A DNA stretch of 64,000 nt, taken from Clostridiaceae bacterium. GTDB taxonomy: Bacteria > Bacillota > Clostridia > Clostridiales > Clostridiaceae. The stretch covers positions 496,001-560,000 of the forward strand of contig CABIZX010000002.1 in the NCBI GenBank assembly GCA_902363375.1, read 5' to 3'. Below, piece by piece: positions 26,721-35,825 of the stretch. The notes beneath the pieces are model-generated. The model had not been told where the DNA came from. It saw only the letters and a list, made by a program, of their open reading frames with translations, and made no database searches. How positions within the stretch are numbered: the first letter of the stretch is position 1; each line of letters opens with the position of its first letter. A program made the translations under genes and the position numbers.

Positions 26721-27395
26721 GTGGCAAAGATTATTATAATAGAGGATACGGAAACTATCAGGCAAGAACTTGAAACCTTTTTAACTAGATATGGGTATGA
26801 AGTTATAGCTCCTATTGATTTTGAAAATATAATATCTATTATTGAGAAGGAAGCTCCAGATCTTATACTCTTAGATATAAATTTACCAGTGTTTGATGGA
26901 TTTTATATTTGCAGAGAGGTAAGAAAAACTTCTGAGGTGCCTATAATTGTAGTTACTAGTAGAGATAGTGATATGGATGAGCTAATGAGCATGAATTTAG
27001 GAGCAGATGATTTTATAACTAAGCCGTATAATACACAAATACTTTTAGCTAGAATAAATTCTGTACTAAAAAGAGTAAGCCAAAATAGTGAAGGAAACCA
27101 AGAAATCTTAAGCTATAATGACTTAAAATTAAATTTATCTAATGGAACTATAAGCTCTATGGATAAAACTTTAGAGATAACTAAAAATGAACTAAGAATT
27201 TTATATTATCTTATAAAGAACCAAGGAAACATAGTATCTAGGGAAGATTTAATGGATTATCTATGGAAATCTAATCTTTTTGTAGATGACAATACATTAT
27301 CAGTAAATGTGACAAGACTTAGAAGAAAGCTAGAGGAGATAGGAATTAAGGAGGCTATAGAAACAAGAAGAGGTCTTGGATATATAATGCCTTAA
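26721..27395 (+). CDS. OmpR-family response regulator, BceR-like
   Basis: 224 residues, GTG start with GAGGAGGGAT. Receiver domain with acidic pair ED at 8-9, phosphoacceptor D52 in LLDINLPVFDG, the TS of VVTSRDSD and K of FITKPYNT. The C-terminal winged helix spans about 130-224: ITKNELRILYYLIKN, SREDLMDYLWKS, VNVTRLRRKLEE, ETRRGLGYIM. It pairs with the histidine kinase 81 bases downstream. Such pairs normally control an adjacent BceAB-type peptide-antibiotic transporter; that transporter lies 2-5 kb downstream, past a palindromic element and an unrelated gene. Confidence 0.93.
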   Translation: MAKIIIIEDTETIRQELETFLTRYGYEVIAPIDFENIISIIEKEAPDLILLDINLPVFDGFYICREVRKTSEVPIIVVTSRDSDMDELMSMNLGADDFITKPYNTQILLARINSVLKRVSQNSEGNQEILSYNDLKLNLSNGTISSMDKTLEITKNELRILYYLIKNQGNIVSREDLMDYLWKSNLFVDDNTLSVNVTRLRRKLEEIGIKEAIETRRGLGYIMP

Positions 27396-27476
27396 ACTTA
27401 ATTTTCATATGAAATTAGATTTTGTATTTAGTAACTTTTTATATATTTAAATGGTTGAAGGAAGGAATAAAGAAAT

Positions 27477-28487
27477 ATGAGAATTAGGGATTATCTGAAG
27501 TCAAGAAGTGGATTTTTAATGATTAATGGAATTCTATTTATAATTTTTATAGTTGTTCTATTATTTTTAAAGGTTGGAAGTGGACTAATATTTTTAGCTT
27601 TTATATTATGGTTTATTCCATTAGGTACATATATGATCTTAGAGATTATTAGGTATAAACGTTTTTTAGACAACATTACAGGAACTATAGAAAATCTTGA
27701 TAAGAAGTATCTGCTACCCGAGGTAATGGAAAAACCAGATTTTTTAGAGGGCGAAATAATTTATGCAGTTCTTAAAGAATGTAATAAAAACATGCATGAA
27801 TATGTGAAAAAGTATGAGTATACTCAAAAAGAATATAGAGAATACATAGAAATGTGGGTTCACGAAGTAAAGACTCCCATTGCTTCTGCAAGGCTTATTA
27901 TAGACAATAATGAAGGTGCAGTAACAAATAAAATTGGATATGAGCTTAAAAAGGTAGAAGATTTTATAGAGCAAGTCCTTTATTATTCAAAAAGCAATGA
28001 CGTAAGCAAGGATTATATAATAAGAGAATTTGATTTGGAAGAAGCAGTCATGGAGGTTTTAAGGAAGAACTCAAGAGATTTTATAAATAAAAAAATATCT
28101 TTAGATATAGGAGATATAGGAGGAAAAATATTCAGTGATAGAAAATGGATAGAATTTATTTTAAATCAGGTCTTAGGAAATGCCATAAAATATTCTCCAA
28201 AATCAAAGGGTATAGTGAAGATATATTCCACCTTATATGAAAATAAGATTACCTTAACTGTAGAAGATAATGGAGTTGGAATTTCAGAAAAAGATATTAT
28301 CAGAGTCTTTGAAAAAGGCTTCACAGGTGATAACGGAAGAAAATTTGGAAAATCCACAGGAATGGGATTATATCTGTGCAAAAAGCTTTGTGATAGATTA
28401 GGATTGGGGATAAATATTGAATCGAAGGTAGAACTTGGAACTAAGGTCCATATAATTTTCCCCTTAGGAAAACTTACAAACTTTTAA
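27477..28487 (+). CDS. BceS-like intramembrane-sensing histidine kinase
   Basis: 336 residues. Two transmembrane helices (about 14-31 and 36-56) separated by almost no external loop are the hallmark of kinases that sense through a partner transporter rather than binding ligand directly. The phosphoacceptor is H129 in MWVHEVKTPIA. The ATP domain has N (NQVLGNAIKYS), G1 (VEDNGVGIS), and G2 (GKSTGMGLYL) boxes. Together with the response regulator it should respond to cell-wall-active peptides handled by the BceAB-like transporter at 30228-33000. Confidence 0.93.
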   Translation: MRIRDYLKSRSGFLMINGILFIIFIVVLLFLKVGSGLIFLAFILWFIPLGTYMILEIIRYKRFLDNITGTIENLDKKYLLPEVMEKPDFLEGEIIYAVLKECNKNMHEYVKKYEYTQKEYREYIEMWVHEVKTPIASARLIIDNNEGAVTNKIGYELKKVEDFIEQVLYYSKSNDVSKDYIIREFDLEEAVMEVLRKNSRDFINKKISLDIGDIGGKIFSDRKWIEFILNQVLGNAIKYSPKSKGIVKIYSTLYENKITLTVEDNGVGISEKDIIRVFEKGFTGDNGRKFGKSTGMGLYLCKKLCDRLGLGINIESKVELGTKVHIIFPLGKLTNF

Positions 28488-28506
28488 AGTACTTTGGCAT
28501 AATACG

Positions 28507-28751
28507 CTAATATAAGCTAATATTTAAGAATCACTTATATTATTACTGCTCAGCCGGTTTCGAAATATTGATTTACTAAAGCATTTATTCAAGGTAAAAT
28601 CTACAACACAACAACTCGTATACACTCAAACAAGTTGTGTTGCTTACGATTTTACCATTCATAAATACTAAGTAAATTTAATATCCCGGAAAATGGCATT
28701 CGCTAACAATAATATTAAAGTGCTTCTTAAATATTTTACATAATATTCTAG
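28507..28751. repeat. Palindromic mobile-type element, copy 1
   Basis: A ~245-bp noncoding unit. Its ends are inverted (AATATTTAAGAA... near the left and the inverse near the right) and most of the unit folds back on itself: GGTAAAATC and GATTTTACC enclose CAACACAAC and GTTGTGTTG around the centre at about 28628. A second copy, about 95 percent identical by eye and in the opposite orientation, is at 33134-33376. No transposase is present, so it behaves like a MITE or long palindromic repeat. It lies between the kinase gene and the opine-dehydrogenase-family gene. Confidence 0.85.
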
Positions 28752-28856
28752 GAATTTTTCCTAATAAATTAGAAGAATTAAATTCAAATAATTAAATCAA
28801 AGATTTAGATTCTTACTTATGCAAAAACACGTTATATTTCATTTTCAAAATATCTA

Positions 28857-29990
28857 TTAAAACTTTTTATAATAGTTAATTAGCTCTTCTTTGGTTGTAA
28901 TTCCCTTAGCTTGAGGAATGACTAAATCCTTCACGTCTTTTCCTTTAAGTTTTCCAGCTACTATATATTCCTTACCCAATAAATCTTGAGCCCAATAGAT
29001 TATTTTATCAACTACGGGAGTATCAACCTTACATATTTCTGCAAAGGCTTTGATTATACAAAGTCCATAGTCAATATCTTCTATAAAGTATCGTGAATTT
29101 AGATCAGGTAGGTATCCACCATCTACTTTAATCATAGGAGTTTTTATAGTTTGAAAACCAGGTGCAGTTCTAATTTTATGAGTTAGTTCTTCTGGAGTTT
29201 CAATATTATATCTAGACTTAATCCTCTCGAAGTCACTAGGTTCAAAATCATTATTTTCATTTAATTCATGGAATAAAGTTATTAACTCTTCATCTAATTT
29301 TAGTAGCATGGAAGAGGCTTCATTGCCCCATTGCTCATAAAATAATGAGTGCTCATCATAGGCATTCCCAGGTTCATAATCATTGAAAAGTTCATAAAGC
29401 CTAGAAGGGTGCATAGTTGGGTTAGATGGAGATAAAGTTATGCCTAAATAATTTTTTATAGGATAACATGGGATATCAATGAGTTTTGTCATGATCTCAC
29501 ATACTCGCTCTCCTTCATAATTAGGTATTATACCAAGTTTCATAAACTCATTTTTTTGTTTAAGAACAACACATTCACCATAGGAATCTAATCTTGTTAT
29601 AGATGGAACTCTTTGAGAGCCAAAGAATATACAGCCCTTATTTAAAAGTTCTTCTATATAATATTCCTTTCCACCAAATCCAGGAATTGCTCCTATTATA
29701 GTACCATTTTTAGCATAGTTAATTATACTTTTTAAAGTATTTTCAATCATAAAAGATGGATGAGTAATTAAAATTAAGTCTGCATACTTAATGGCACTTT
29801 CAAGATCAGATGTGATGGAATGAAGTTTTACACTATGTTTTAAACCTTTCTCTTCTTCAACTAGTACTAAAGTTTCCTTGAAAGCTTCTGGCTTAGAAGT
29901 ATGTAACCATACTTTGCAGTTATCTTTAAGGGATATGTAAGTTGCCAGATATGTGCCAATATTTCCAGCACCTATTATACTAATATTCAT
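28857..29990 (-). CDS. Opine (octopine/nopaline) dehydrogenase family oxidoreductase
   Basis: 377 residues, ATG with GAGGAGG. N-terminal Rossmann fold begins SIIGAGNIGTYLATYIS (GxGxxG at 7-12). The C-terminal helical domain carries SPSNPTMHPSRLYEL, matching the SxNPxxHP catalytic histidine motif of octopine and nopaline dehydrogenases, which reductively join an amino acid to a 2-oxo acid using NAD(P)H. The family in bacteria also includes synthases of opine metallophores, but no nicotianamine-synthase-like or metal transporter gene is beside it. It lies inside the segment bounded by the two inverted palindromic elements, on the opposite strand from the flanking Bce-like genes. Confidence 0.8.
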   Translation of the reverse strand: MNISIIGAGNIGTYLATYISLKDNCKVWLHTSKPEAFKETLVLVEEEKGLKHSVKLHSITSDLESAIKYADLILITHPSFMIENTLKSIINYAKNGTIIGAIPGFGGKEYYIEELLNKGCIFFGSQRVPSITRLDSYGECVVLKQKNEFMKLGIIPNYEGERVCEIMTKLIDIPCYPIKNYLGITLSPSNPTMHPSRLYELFNDYEPGNAYDEHSLFYEQWGNEASSMLLKLDEELITLFHELNENNDFEPSDFERIKSRYNIETPEELTHKIRTAPGFQTIKTPMIKVDGGYLPDLNSRYFIEDIDYGLCIIKAFAEICKVDTPVVDKIIYWAQDLLGKEYIVAGKLKGKDVKDLVIPQAKGITTKEELINYYKKF

Positions 29991-30227
29991 AATTAATCCT
30001 CCTCTGGATATAGTAATATTTTATTTTTATATATTTAAAGATGAAATTTGGAATCGAATTATAAAATTAAAGGTAAAATATATAAAATTTCAAATGTATC
30101 TCATTAGTATCTTACAAAAATGAAAGATTAATGACATGAAATTAAATACAACATAGTTAAAGAAGAATATATAATAAGTTCATAAAGAGTTAGGACAAAA
30201 CTTAAATAGATTTTAGGAGGATTACTT

Positions 30228-30995
30228 ATGGAAAATGTCTTAAAGGTTGAAAATATAGAAAAGTACTATGGAGGAAAGGGTAATGTTACTAAAGCCATAG
30301 ATAATATAAGTTTTCAAGTAGATAAAGGTGAATTTCTTGGAATAATGGGACCTTCAGGAAGTGGTAAAACTACTTTATTAAATTGTATATCTACAATTGA
30401 TACAGTAACTACAGGAAACATAATTATAAATAATAAGGATATAACCACCCTTAAGAGTAAAGAAATTGAAAAGTTTAGAAGAGATGAGCTTGGGTTTATA
30501 TTTCAAGATTTTAATCTTTTAGATACATTAACGGCTTATGAAAACATTGCATTAGCACTTACTATACAAGATGTAAAGCCTAAAAGTATAGATGGAAGAA
30601 TTAAAGATGTGGCAAATAAATTAGGAATAAAAGAGATTTTAAATAAATATCCCTATGAAATGTCTGGTGGACAAAGGCAGAGGGTGGCTTCAGCTAGAGC
30701 TATTGTTACAAATCCATCATTAATTTTAGCTGATGAGCCTACAGGAGCCCTTGACTCTAAGTCATCTAGATTGCTATTAGATTCCTTTGAAAAATTGAAC
30801 GAAGAGCTACAGGCTACTATTCTTATGGTTACCCATGATGCTTTCACAGCTAGTTATGCTCATAGGATTCTATTTATTAAGGATGGAAAGGTATTTAATG
30901 AATTGATTAGAGGTACTGATAGTAGAAAGGAATTCTTTAATAGAATTATTGAAGTAGTGACATTACTTGGAGGTGACAATGGGGATGTATTCTAA
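30228..30995 (+). CDS. BceA-type ABC transporter ATP-binding protein
   Basis: 255 residues, ATG with AGGAGG. Walker A GPSGSGKTT, Q-loop FIFQDFNLLDTLTAYEN, signature MSGGQRQRVASARA, Walker B LILADEPTGALD, H-loop MVTHDAFTASYA. The MSGGQRQR/ADEPTGALD pattern and the long C-terminal tail are typical of BceA/MacB-type ATPases. It overlaps the permease gene. With that permease and the BceRS-like pair at 26.7-28.5 kb it should form a peptide-antibiotic sensing and resistance module, now interrupted by a palindromic element and the opine dehydrogenase-family gene. Confidence 0.93.
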   Translation: MENVLKVENIEKYYGGKGNVTKAIDNISFQVDKGEFLGIMGPSGSGKTTLLNCISTIDTVTTGNIIINNKDITTLKSKEIEKFRRDELGFIFQDFNLLDTLTAYENIALALTIQDVKPKSIDGRIKDVANKLGIKEILNKYPYEMSGGQRQRVASARAIVTNPSLILADEPTGALDSKSSRLLLDSFEKLNEELQATILMVTHDAFTASYAHRILFIKDGKVFNELIRGTDSRKEFFNRIIEVVTLLGGDNGDVF

Positions 30996-33000
30996 GATTG
31001 CATTAAACAATGTAAAGAAGAGTTTTAAAGACTATACTATATATTTTCTAACCCTGACCTTTGCAGTATGTATATTTTATAGCTTTAACTCTATAGAGTC
31101 ACAGAAGGCTATGTTTGAGATAAGTAAAAGTGAAGCTAGTTACATAGATGTGTTAACAACTGCTATCTCCTGGGTATCAGTATTAGTATCTGCAATTCTA
31201 GGTGGATTAATTATTTATGCCAACAACTTTATGATAAAACGAAGAAAGAAGGAGCTTGGTGTATATATGACACTGGGCATGGGAAAAAGAAAGATATCAA
31301 GAATATTAGTATCGGAATCTTTTTTTATAGGTCTTATGTCTTTAGGGGCAGGTCTAATACTTGGTGTAATTTTATCACAAGGGTTATCTCTTTTTACAGC
31401 TAAGTTATTCCAAGTAGGTATGAGTGAATATAAGTTCATATTTTCAGCAAAGGCTGCTATAAAGACTATGGTTTATTTTGGAATAATGTTTTTGCTTATA
31501 ATGATATTTAATACCTTTGTAATTTCAAAGTATAAGCTCATTGATATGATAAATGCCAGTAAGAAGAGTGAGAGTATAAAGGTTAAAAATCCTGTAATTT
31601 CAATTATAATTTTTGCTCTAGGAGTGGGAGCTCTTATACTAGCATATAAGCTTGTAATAGAAGTGGGATTAAATGTAGAGGATTCTAGATTTTCAACTTC
31701 AATAATACTAGGGATTATAGGTACTGGGTTATTTTATTATGGATTAGCAGGGTTCATATTATATGTAATGAAAAATAGTAAAAATATATATCTTAAGAAA
31801 TTAAATATTTTTGTTACTAGACAAATAAGTAGTAAGATTAATACAAATTTCGTATCTATAACAGCTATATGCTTAATGCTTTTTATAACTATAACAGTAT
31901 TATCTACAGGATTAAGTTTTAAAAATTCTTTAGAAAGTAGTCTTAAAGATACAGTACCTTTTGATGTTTCAGCTAGGGTTATAAACTTTGATGAAAATTC
32001 TAATAGAACAGTGGTTGAAGCTTTTAAAGAATGGGGACTAGATCCAACAAGTAAATATAAGCATGTAATAGTAGAAGAATATAGATTAGAACATGGATAT
32101 GGAGACATATTAAAAAATTATGTAAATAGTAAAAATGATAAAATTATAAATAATGAATATAGTAAAATTTTAGCTTTGAAAATAAGTGATTATAATAAAA
32201 TGAGGGAATTAAATGGAGAAAATCCTATAGACTTAGAAGATAATGAAATATTACTAACTTCTAATTTTAGTAAGTTAGTACCAATAATTAAAGAATATAT
32301 GAAAGATAACAAAAGTATTAAAGTAAATGGAGTAGATTATAGTATAAAAAATAAAGAGCTTATTACGGATGCCTATGAAAGTACAGGACTTGCTAATAAC
32401 TTCTTTACTGTAGTACTTCCAGATGAAGCACTAAAAAATCTTAAGCCTTCAGATACCATATTAAATATTAATTTCACAGGTGAAAATACAGATAAGCAGG
32501 AAGCTGAGATAGAAGATGTATTAAATAAGAGTAGAGACGAAGGTGGGTCAGAGAAAGATTTTATAATACTTGGCTATACTAAAACTCAACTATATGATAT
32601 GACAAAAGGAGTTAGTACCACAGTTTTATATGTAGTTATATATATAGGAATTGTATTTTTAATATCCAGTGCAGCAGTCCTCGCCCTTCAACAATTATCT
32701 GAAGCCAGTGACAGTATTGATAGATATAAAGCTTTAAGTAGAATTGGAGCCTCAAGAGAAATGATAAATAAAACTATATTTATTCAAACTTTGATTTACT
32801 TTGTAATGCCACTAATCCTAGCAGTAATACATTCTACAGTTGGAATTAGTGTTGCCAATGAGTTCATATCCCTTTATGGTAACACAGACATAGGTGCTTC
32901 AGCTATGATAACGGCACTACTTATAGTAGCTATATATGGTGGATATTTCTACGCCACCTACATAGGCTACAAGAATGTAACTAACACTCCAAATCTTTGA
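30985..33000 (+). CDS. BceB-type ABC transporter permease with large extracellular loop
   Basis: 671 residues from the ATG at 30985, 9 bases from GGAGGTG within the end of the ATPase gene (ATG at 30979 is also possible but closer to the RBS). It begins MYSKIALNNVKKSFKDYTIYF, the usual BceB start. Ten transmembrane segments are visible, with FtsX-like domains: RRKKELGVYMTLGMGKRKI near 100 and DRYKALSRIGASREMI near 575. A ~210-residue soluble insert between helices 7 and 8 (about 325-540) is the ligand-binding loop characteristic of peptide detoxifiers. Its stop codon lies inside a 37-bp repeat that recurs 72 bp further on. Confidence 0.92.
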   Translation: MYSKIALNNVKKSFKDYTIYFLTLTFAVCIFYSFNSIESQKAMFEISKSEASYIDVLTTAISWVSVLVSAILGGLIIYANNFMIKRRKKELGVYMTLGMGKRKISRILVSESFFIGLMSLGAGLILGVILSQGLSLFTAKLFQVGMSEYKFIFSAKAAIKTMVYFGIMFLLIMIFNTFVISKYKLIDMINASKKSESIKVKNPVISIIIFALGVGALILAYKLVIEVGLNVEDSRFSTSIILGIIGTGLFYYGLAGFILYVMKNSKNIYLKKLNIFVTRQISSKINTNFVSITAICLMLFITITVLSTGLSFKNSLESSLKDTVPFDVSARVINFDENSNRTVVEAFKEWGLDPTSKYKHVIVEEYRLEHGYGDILKNYVNSKNDKIINNEYSKILALKISDYNKMRELNGENPIDLEDNEILLTSNFSKLVPIIKEYMKDNKSIKVNGVDYSIKNKELITDAYESTGLANNFFTVVLPDEALKNLKPSDTILNINFTGENTDKQEAEIEDVLNKSRDEGGSEKDFIILGYTKTQLYDMTKGVSTTVLYVVIYIGIVFLISSAAVLALQQLSEASDSIDRYKALSRIGASREMINKTIFIQTLIYFVMPLILAVIHSTVGISVANEFISLYGNTDIGASAMITALLIVAIYGGYFYATYIGYKNVTNTPNL

Positions 33001-33020
33001 TTTGGCTAAGTGTTAGTTAC
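32977..33020 (+). terminator. Long hairpin over the bceB-like stop codon
   Basis: GTAACTAACACT...AGTGTTAGTTAC outer arms and CCAAATC...GATTTGG inner arms (32989-33005) make a strong hairpin that includes the end of the permease gene. There is no T tract, so a factor-dependent or mRNA-stabilising role is as likely as termination. Confidence 0.45.
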
Positions 33021-33093
33021 TCAGACGAACAAAGTGAGTCGGAGTTTCATTAATCTCACTCCAAATCTTTGATTTGGCTAAGTGTTAGTTACT
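32985..33093. repeat. 37-bp direct repeat, two copies 72 bp apart
   Basis: The units 32985-33021 and 33057-33093 are identical, beginning CACTCCAAATCTTTG and ending GTGTTAGTTACT. The first covers the stop codon of the permease. Between them lies GTGAG...CTCAC pairing. Confidence 0.85.
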
Positions 33094-33111
33094 TCAGAAA
33101 TTATATAAGAG

Positions 33112-33397
33112 AAGGCTTTCACAAAATATATTACTAATATTATGTAAAATATTTAAGATGCACTTTAATATTATTGTTAGCGAATGCCATTTTCCTGGAT
33201 ATTAGATTTACTTAGTATTTATGAATGGTAAAATCGTAAGCAACACAACTTGTTTGAGTGTATACGAGTTGTTGTGTTGTAGATTTTACCTTGAATGAAT
33301 GCTCTAGTAAATCAATATTCAGAAACCGGCTGAGCGGTAATAATATAAGTGCTTCTTAAATATTGGCTTATATTAGTTTGTTTTGTGAAAGCCCTTT
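33112..33397. terminator. Bidirectional terminator whose loop is filled by the palindromic element
   Basis: GGCTTTCACAAAA (33114-33126) and its inverse TTTTGTGAAAGCC (33381-33393) followed by CTTTTTG are terminator arms between two convergent ABC transporter units. The second palindromic element occupies almost all of the ~250 bases between them, starting 7 and ending 4 bases from the arms. The arms are absent around copy 1, so they belong to the target site. Confidence 0.7.
33134..33376. repeat. Palindromic mobile-type element, copy 2 (inverted)
   Basis: Inverse orientation of the 28507-28751 unit, with about ten single-base differences and small indels. It retains the same palindromic core (GGTAAAATC/GATTTTACC around CAACACAAC/GTTGTGTTG). 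Its insertion into a terminator loop shows it is a discrete movable unit. Confidence 0.85.
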
Positions 33398-33401
33398 TTG
33401 T

Positions 33402-34067
33402 TTAGGCTATATTATTTTTATTTTTAGAAGAAAGCTCATAAACCACATCACACATACTAGCAACAGCTGGAGAATGGGTAACTAAAATTATGCATTTACC
33501 TTGCTCATGAGCTAGCTTTTGAAAAATTTTAACTATGCTACTTTCTGTTTCACCATCAAGGTTACCTGTAGGTTCATCTGCAAGTATCACATGAGGATCA
33601 TAGGAAAGAGATCTAGCAATAGCCACACGTTGTTGTTCACCACCAGAAAGCTCTAACACTCTACGATTAGCAGTAGCTTCATCTAAGCCCACACTATTTA
33701 GAATTTCTAGTGCTTTTTCCTTTTTATTTGCGATTTTTTTATTTGATATATCCATTGAGAGGATAACATTCTCAATGGCAGTTAAGTGAAGTAGTAAGTT
33801 AAAGCTCTGAAATATAACTCCAACTAGATTGCTTCTATATTTAAAGGGATCAATTTTACTTATATCTTTCCCATCAAATAAGATGGAGCCTCCAGTTGGT
33901 TTAGCTAGTCCAGAAAGAAGAGATAAGAGGGTGGTTTTACCTGCTCCAGACTTTCCAATAATAGAGTAAACGGTGTTATCTTTAAACTCATAATTCATAT
34001 TGCTTATAATTTCACGTTGTTTACTATTGTAAGAATAACATAAATCTTTTAGTATAAAAGAACTCAT
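33402..34067 (-). CDS. MacB/LolD-type ABC transporter ATP-binding protein
   Basis: 221 residues, ATG with AAGGAGAG. Walker A GKSGAGKTT, Q-loop GVIFQSFNLLLHLTAIEN, signature LSGGEQQRVAIARSL, Walker B HVILADEPTGNLD, H-loop LVTHSPAVAS. This is the compact ATPase type that partners MacB/FtsX-like permeases. The permease gene lies 17 bases upstream in the same operon. The pair likely exports or removes peptides or lipids from the membrane. It is convergent with the BceAB-like operon and not part of it. Confidence 0.92.
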   Translation of the reverse strand: MSSFILKDLCYSYNSKQREIISNMNYEFKDNTVYSIIGKSGAGKTTLLSLLSGLAKPTGGSILFDGKDISKIDPFKYRSNLVGVIFQSFNLLLHLTAIENVILSMDISNKKIANKKEKALEILNSVGLDEATANRRVLELSGGEQQRVAIARSLSYDPHVILADEPTGNLDGETESSIVKIFQKLAHEQGKCIILVTHSPAVASMCDVVYELSSKNKNNIA

Positions 34068-34084
34068 AATAACACTCTCCTTTT

Positions 34085-35644
34085 TTAAGTACGATTGCTT
34101 AATATTTTTAATGGTTCATATCTGAGTATAGAGATTACTGCTGTTGCACTAGAAATAAGAGTAAGTAAAATACCTAATCCTAGCAGTTGTAGTAAAACTA
34201 CCATGTCTATACTTGCTGTTATATTATCAATGTAATTAACGGGAGTCTTACTAGGTGATGTCATTGCACCAGGAGCTCTACCGCCTGACATCTTACCTTG
34301 AAAATCACCACCAAAATTATCTTTAGTTGCTTCATTAGTACTTTCCACTGAAGCAATTTGATTTTCAAGTAGCGTATTTGCAATAGGTACAGAAATTGTA
34401 GCACCAATACAAATACTGATTGCTATAGATATGAAGGTTACAGCAAAGGCTTCAGTTATAAATTGAGTTGCAATTTTAAGCTTATTCATACCGATGGCAG
34501 CTAGTACACCAATTTCATATTTTCTTTCTCTTACAGCAAATACATTAAAAATAATTAGAATAGTGCCACCTATCCCTAAAACAACTAAAAGGAAATACAA
34601 TGAATAATTACTTAAGTTACTTAGTGGTACCATACTTTGTTCATAGGAGTTAACATCCTGAGATGAAATTGTATAAAGAGTATCATCTAAGCCAAGAACT
34701 ACAGCGTCACTTTTAAAGGCTTCATAGTTTTCTATGTTAGAAAATACGTAAGTTCCACTTTCTTGACTACGTAATGCGGTAGAAGTTTCTATACCTGTTG
34801 TTTCATCAGTACTAGTAGTTGCCTTTGATTTAGAAGTTTCAATGATTGAATTTAATGAATTAAAGCTTAGATAAATTTGATTTGCAGGATCAGATGAAGG
34901 GGAGAATCCCATCATATTACCATGTTGAGAAGTAGAAGCTTCACTGTTGTTATATATACCACAGATATTTAATGAGATAGTTTCCTCCTCATTATTAGGA
35001 TTTACTAAGGTTATATTATCTCCTACGTTTAATTCATTAAGAATGGCTAATTCATCACTAATAATACATTGCAGAGTGGAGGAGTCTATATCAAACACAG
35101 CTCCTTCAGTAACTTTTTTTGTACCATTTTTGAAATCTGTCATTGCATCGTGAGAGCTGTATCCTACAAGGGTAAAATCACCCTGTGTTCCCATTTTACC
35201 AAAGCCTCTATTACCACCATCTTTATTAGATGGCATTCCATTTGGAGGAGTAGAAGTGCTTTCATTTGTCTCAGAGGTATCAACAGGAGATAAGCTATCA
35301 TTACCATCCAAAGAAGAGGTTAAAGTATAGTAGAAATCAGACACATATTTAGAAGTTGCATAAGTTTGCATATCTTCTAAGGATAAATTTTGTAAGCCTT
35401 GAAGAGCTTTTTGCTTATCACTATCTCCATTTTCTGCATTTTTCATTAGAGCTTGTCTATTAACAGATATGTTAGCAGTGATATCTAAAGAATCTAGAGA
35501 AGTTTCACTAGCTGTTTCTGCACTTTTTCTAATACTAAGGGCAATACAAGCAGAAATAGAAATAATTGTGGTTATAGTTATAATTAAAATAGTTCTGACC
35601 TTTGCCCGTGTGATACTTTTTAAAGCATTTTTTAAGATATACAT
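34085..35644 (-). CDS. MacB/FtsX-type ABC transporter permease
   Basis: 519 residues, ATG with GGAAGAT. One N-terminal transmembrane helix (about 16-38), a ~300-residue extracytoplasmic domain rich in Ser/Thr/Asn (including a low-complexity ETNESTSTPPNG stretch), then three C-terminal helices starting near SLYFLLVVLGIGGTILII. The FtsX loop VRERKYEIGVLAAIGMNKLKI (R-E-R-K-Y-E-I-G-V-L) contacts the ATPase. This four-helix arrangement defines MacB-like permeases. Another low-complexity Gly/Lys patch (GGDFQGKMSGGRAPGAM) interrupts the region between helices 3 and 4, which is unusual. Confidence 0.9.
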   Translation of the reverse strand: MYILKNALKSITRAKVRTILIITITTIISISACIALSIRKSAETASETSLDSLDITANISVNRQALMKNAENGDSDKQKALQGLQNLSLEDMQTYATSKYVSDFYYTLTSSLDGNDSLSPVDTSETNESTSTPPNGMPSNKDGGNRGFGKMGTQGDFTLVGYSSHDAMTDFKNGTKKVTEGAVFDIDSSTLQCIISDELAILNELNVGDNITLVNPNNEEETISLNICGIYNNSEASTSQHGNMMGFSPSSDPANQIYLSFNSLNSIIETSKSKATTSTDETTGIETSTALRSQESGTYVFSNIENYEAFKSDAVVLGLDDTLYTISSQDVNSYEQSMVPLSNLSNYSLYFLLVVLGIGGTILIIFNVFAVRERKYEIGVLAAIGMNKLKIATQFITEAFAVTFISIAISICIGATISVPIANTLLENQIASVESTNEATKDNFGGDFQGKMSGGRAPGAMTSPSKTPVNYIDNITASIDMVVLLQLLGLGILLTLISSATAVISILRYEPLKILSNRT

Positions 35645-35825
35645 AATAAATAATCTTCCTTTCTAAATGATTTTAAAGCTGTGCTTTCGCAATTAATTAT
35701 GTAATAAATACCTTAAAATAATCTTAAAAAATATAATAAATAAAGCTCCTACATTCTAAATTAATGATTAGAACATAAGAACTTATTTTATAACATATTT
35801 AAGTTTTGAGAAGTTAATAAAAAAG

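Noticed and set aside
28507-28751. Palindromic element as a structured regulatory RNA
   Set aside because: Two inverted copies, one inside a terminator loop, mark it as a movable DNA unit; RNA role not excluded but unsupported.
30653-30847. Reverse ORF inside the BceA-like gene
   Set aside because: Antisense shadow of the signature and Walker B region.
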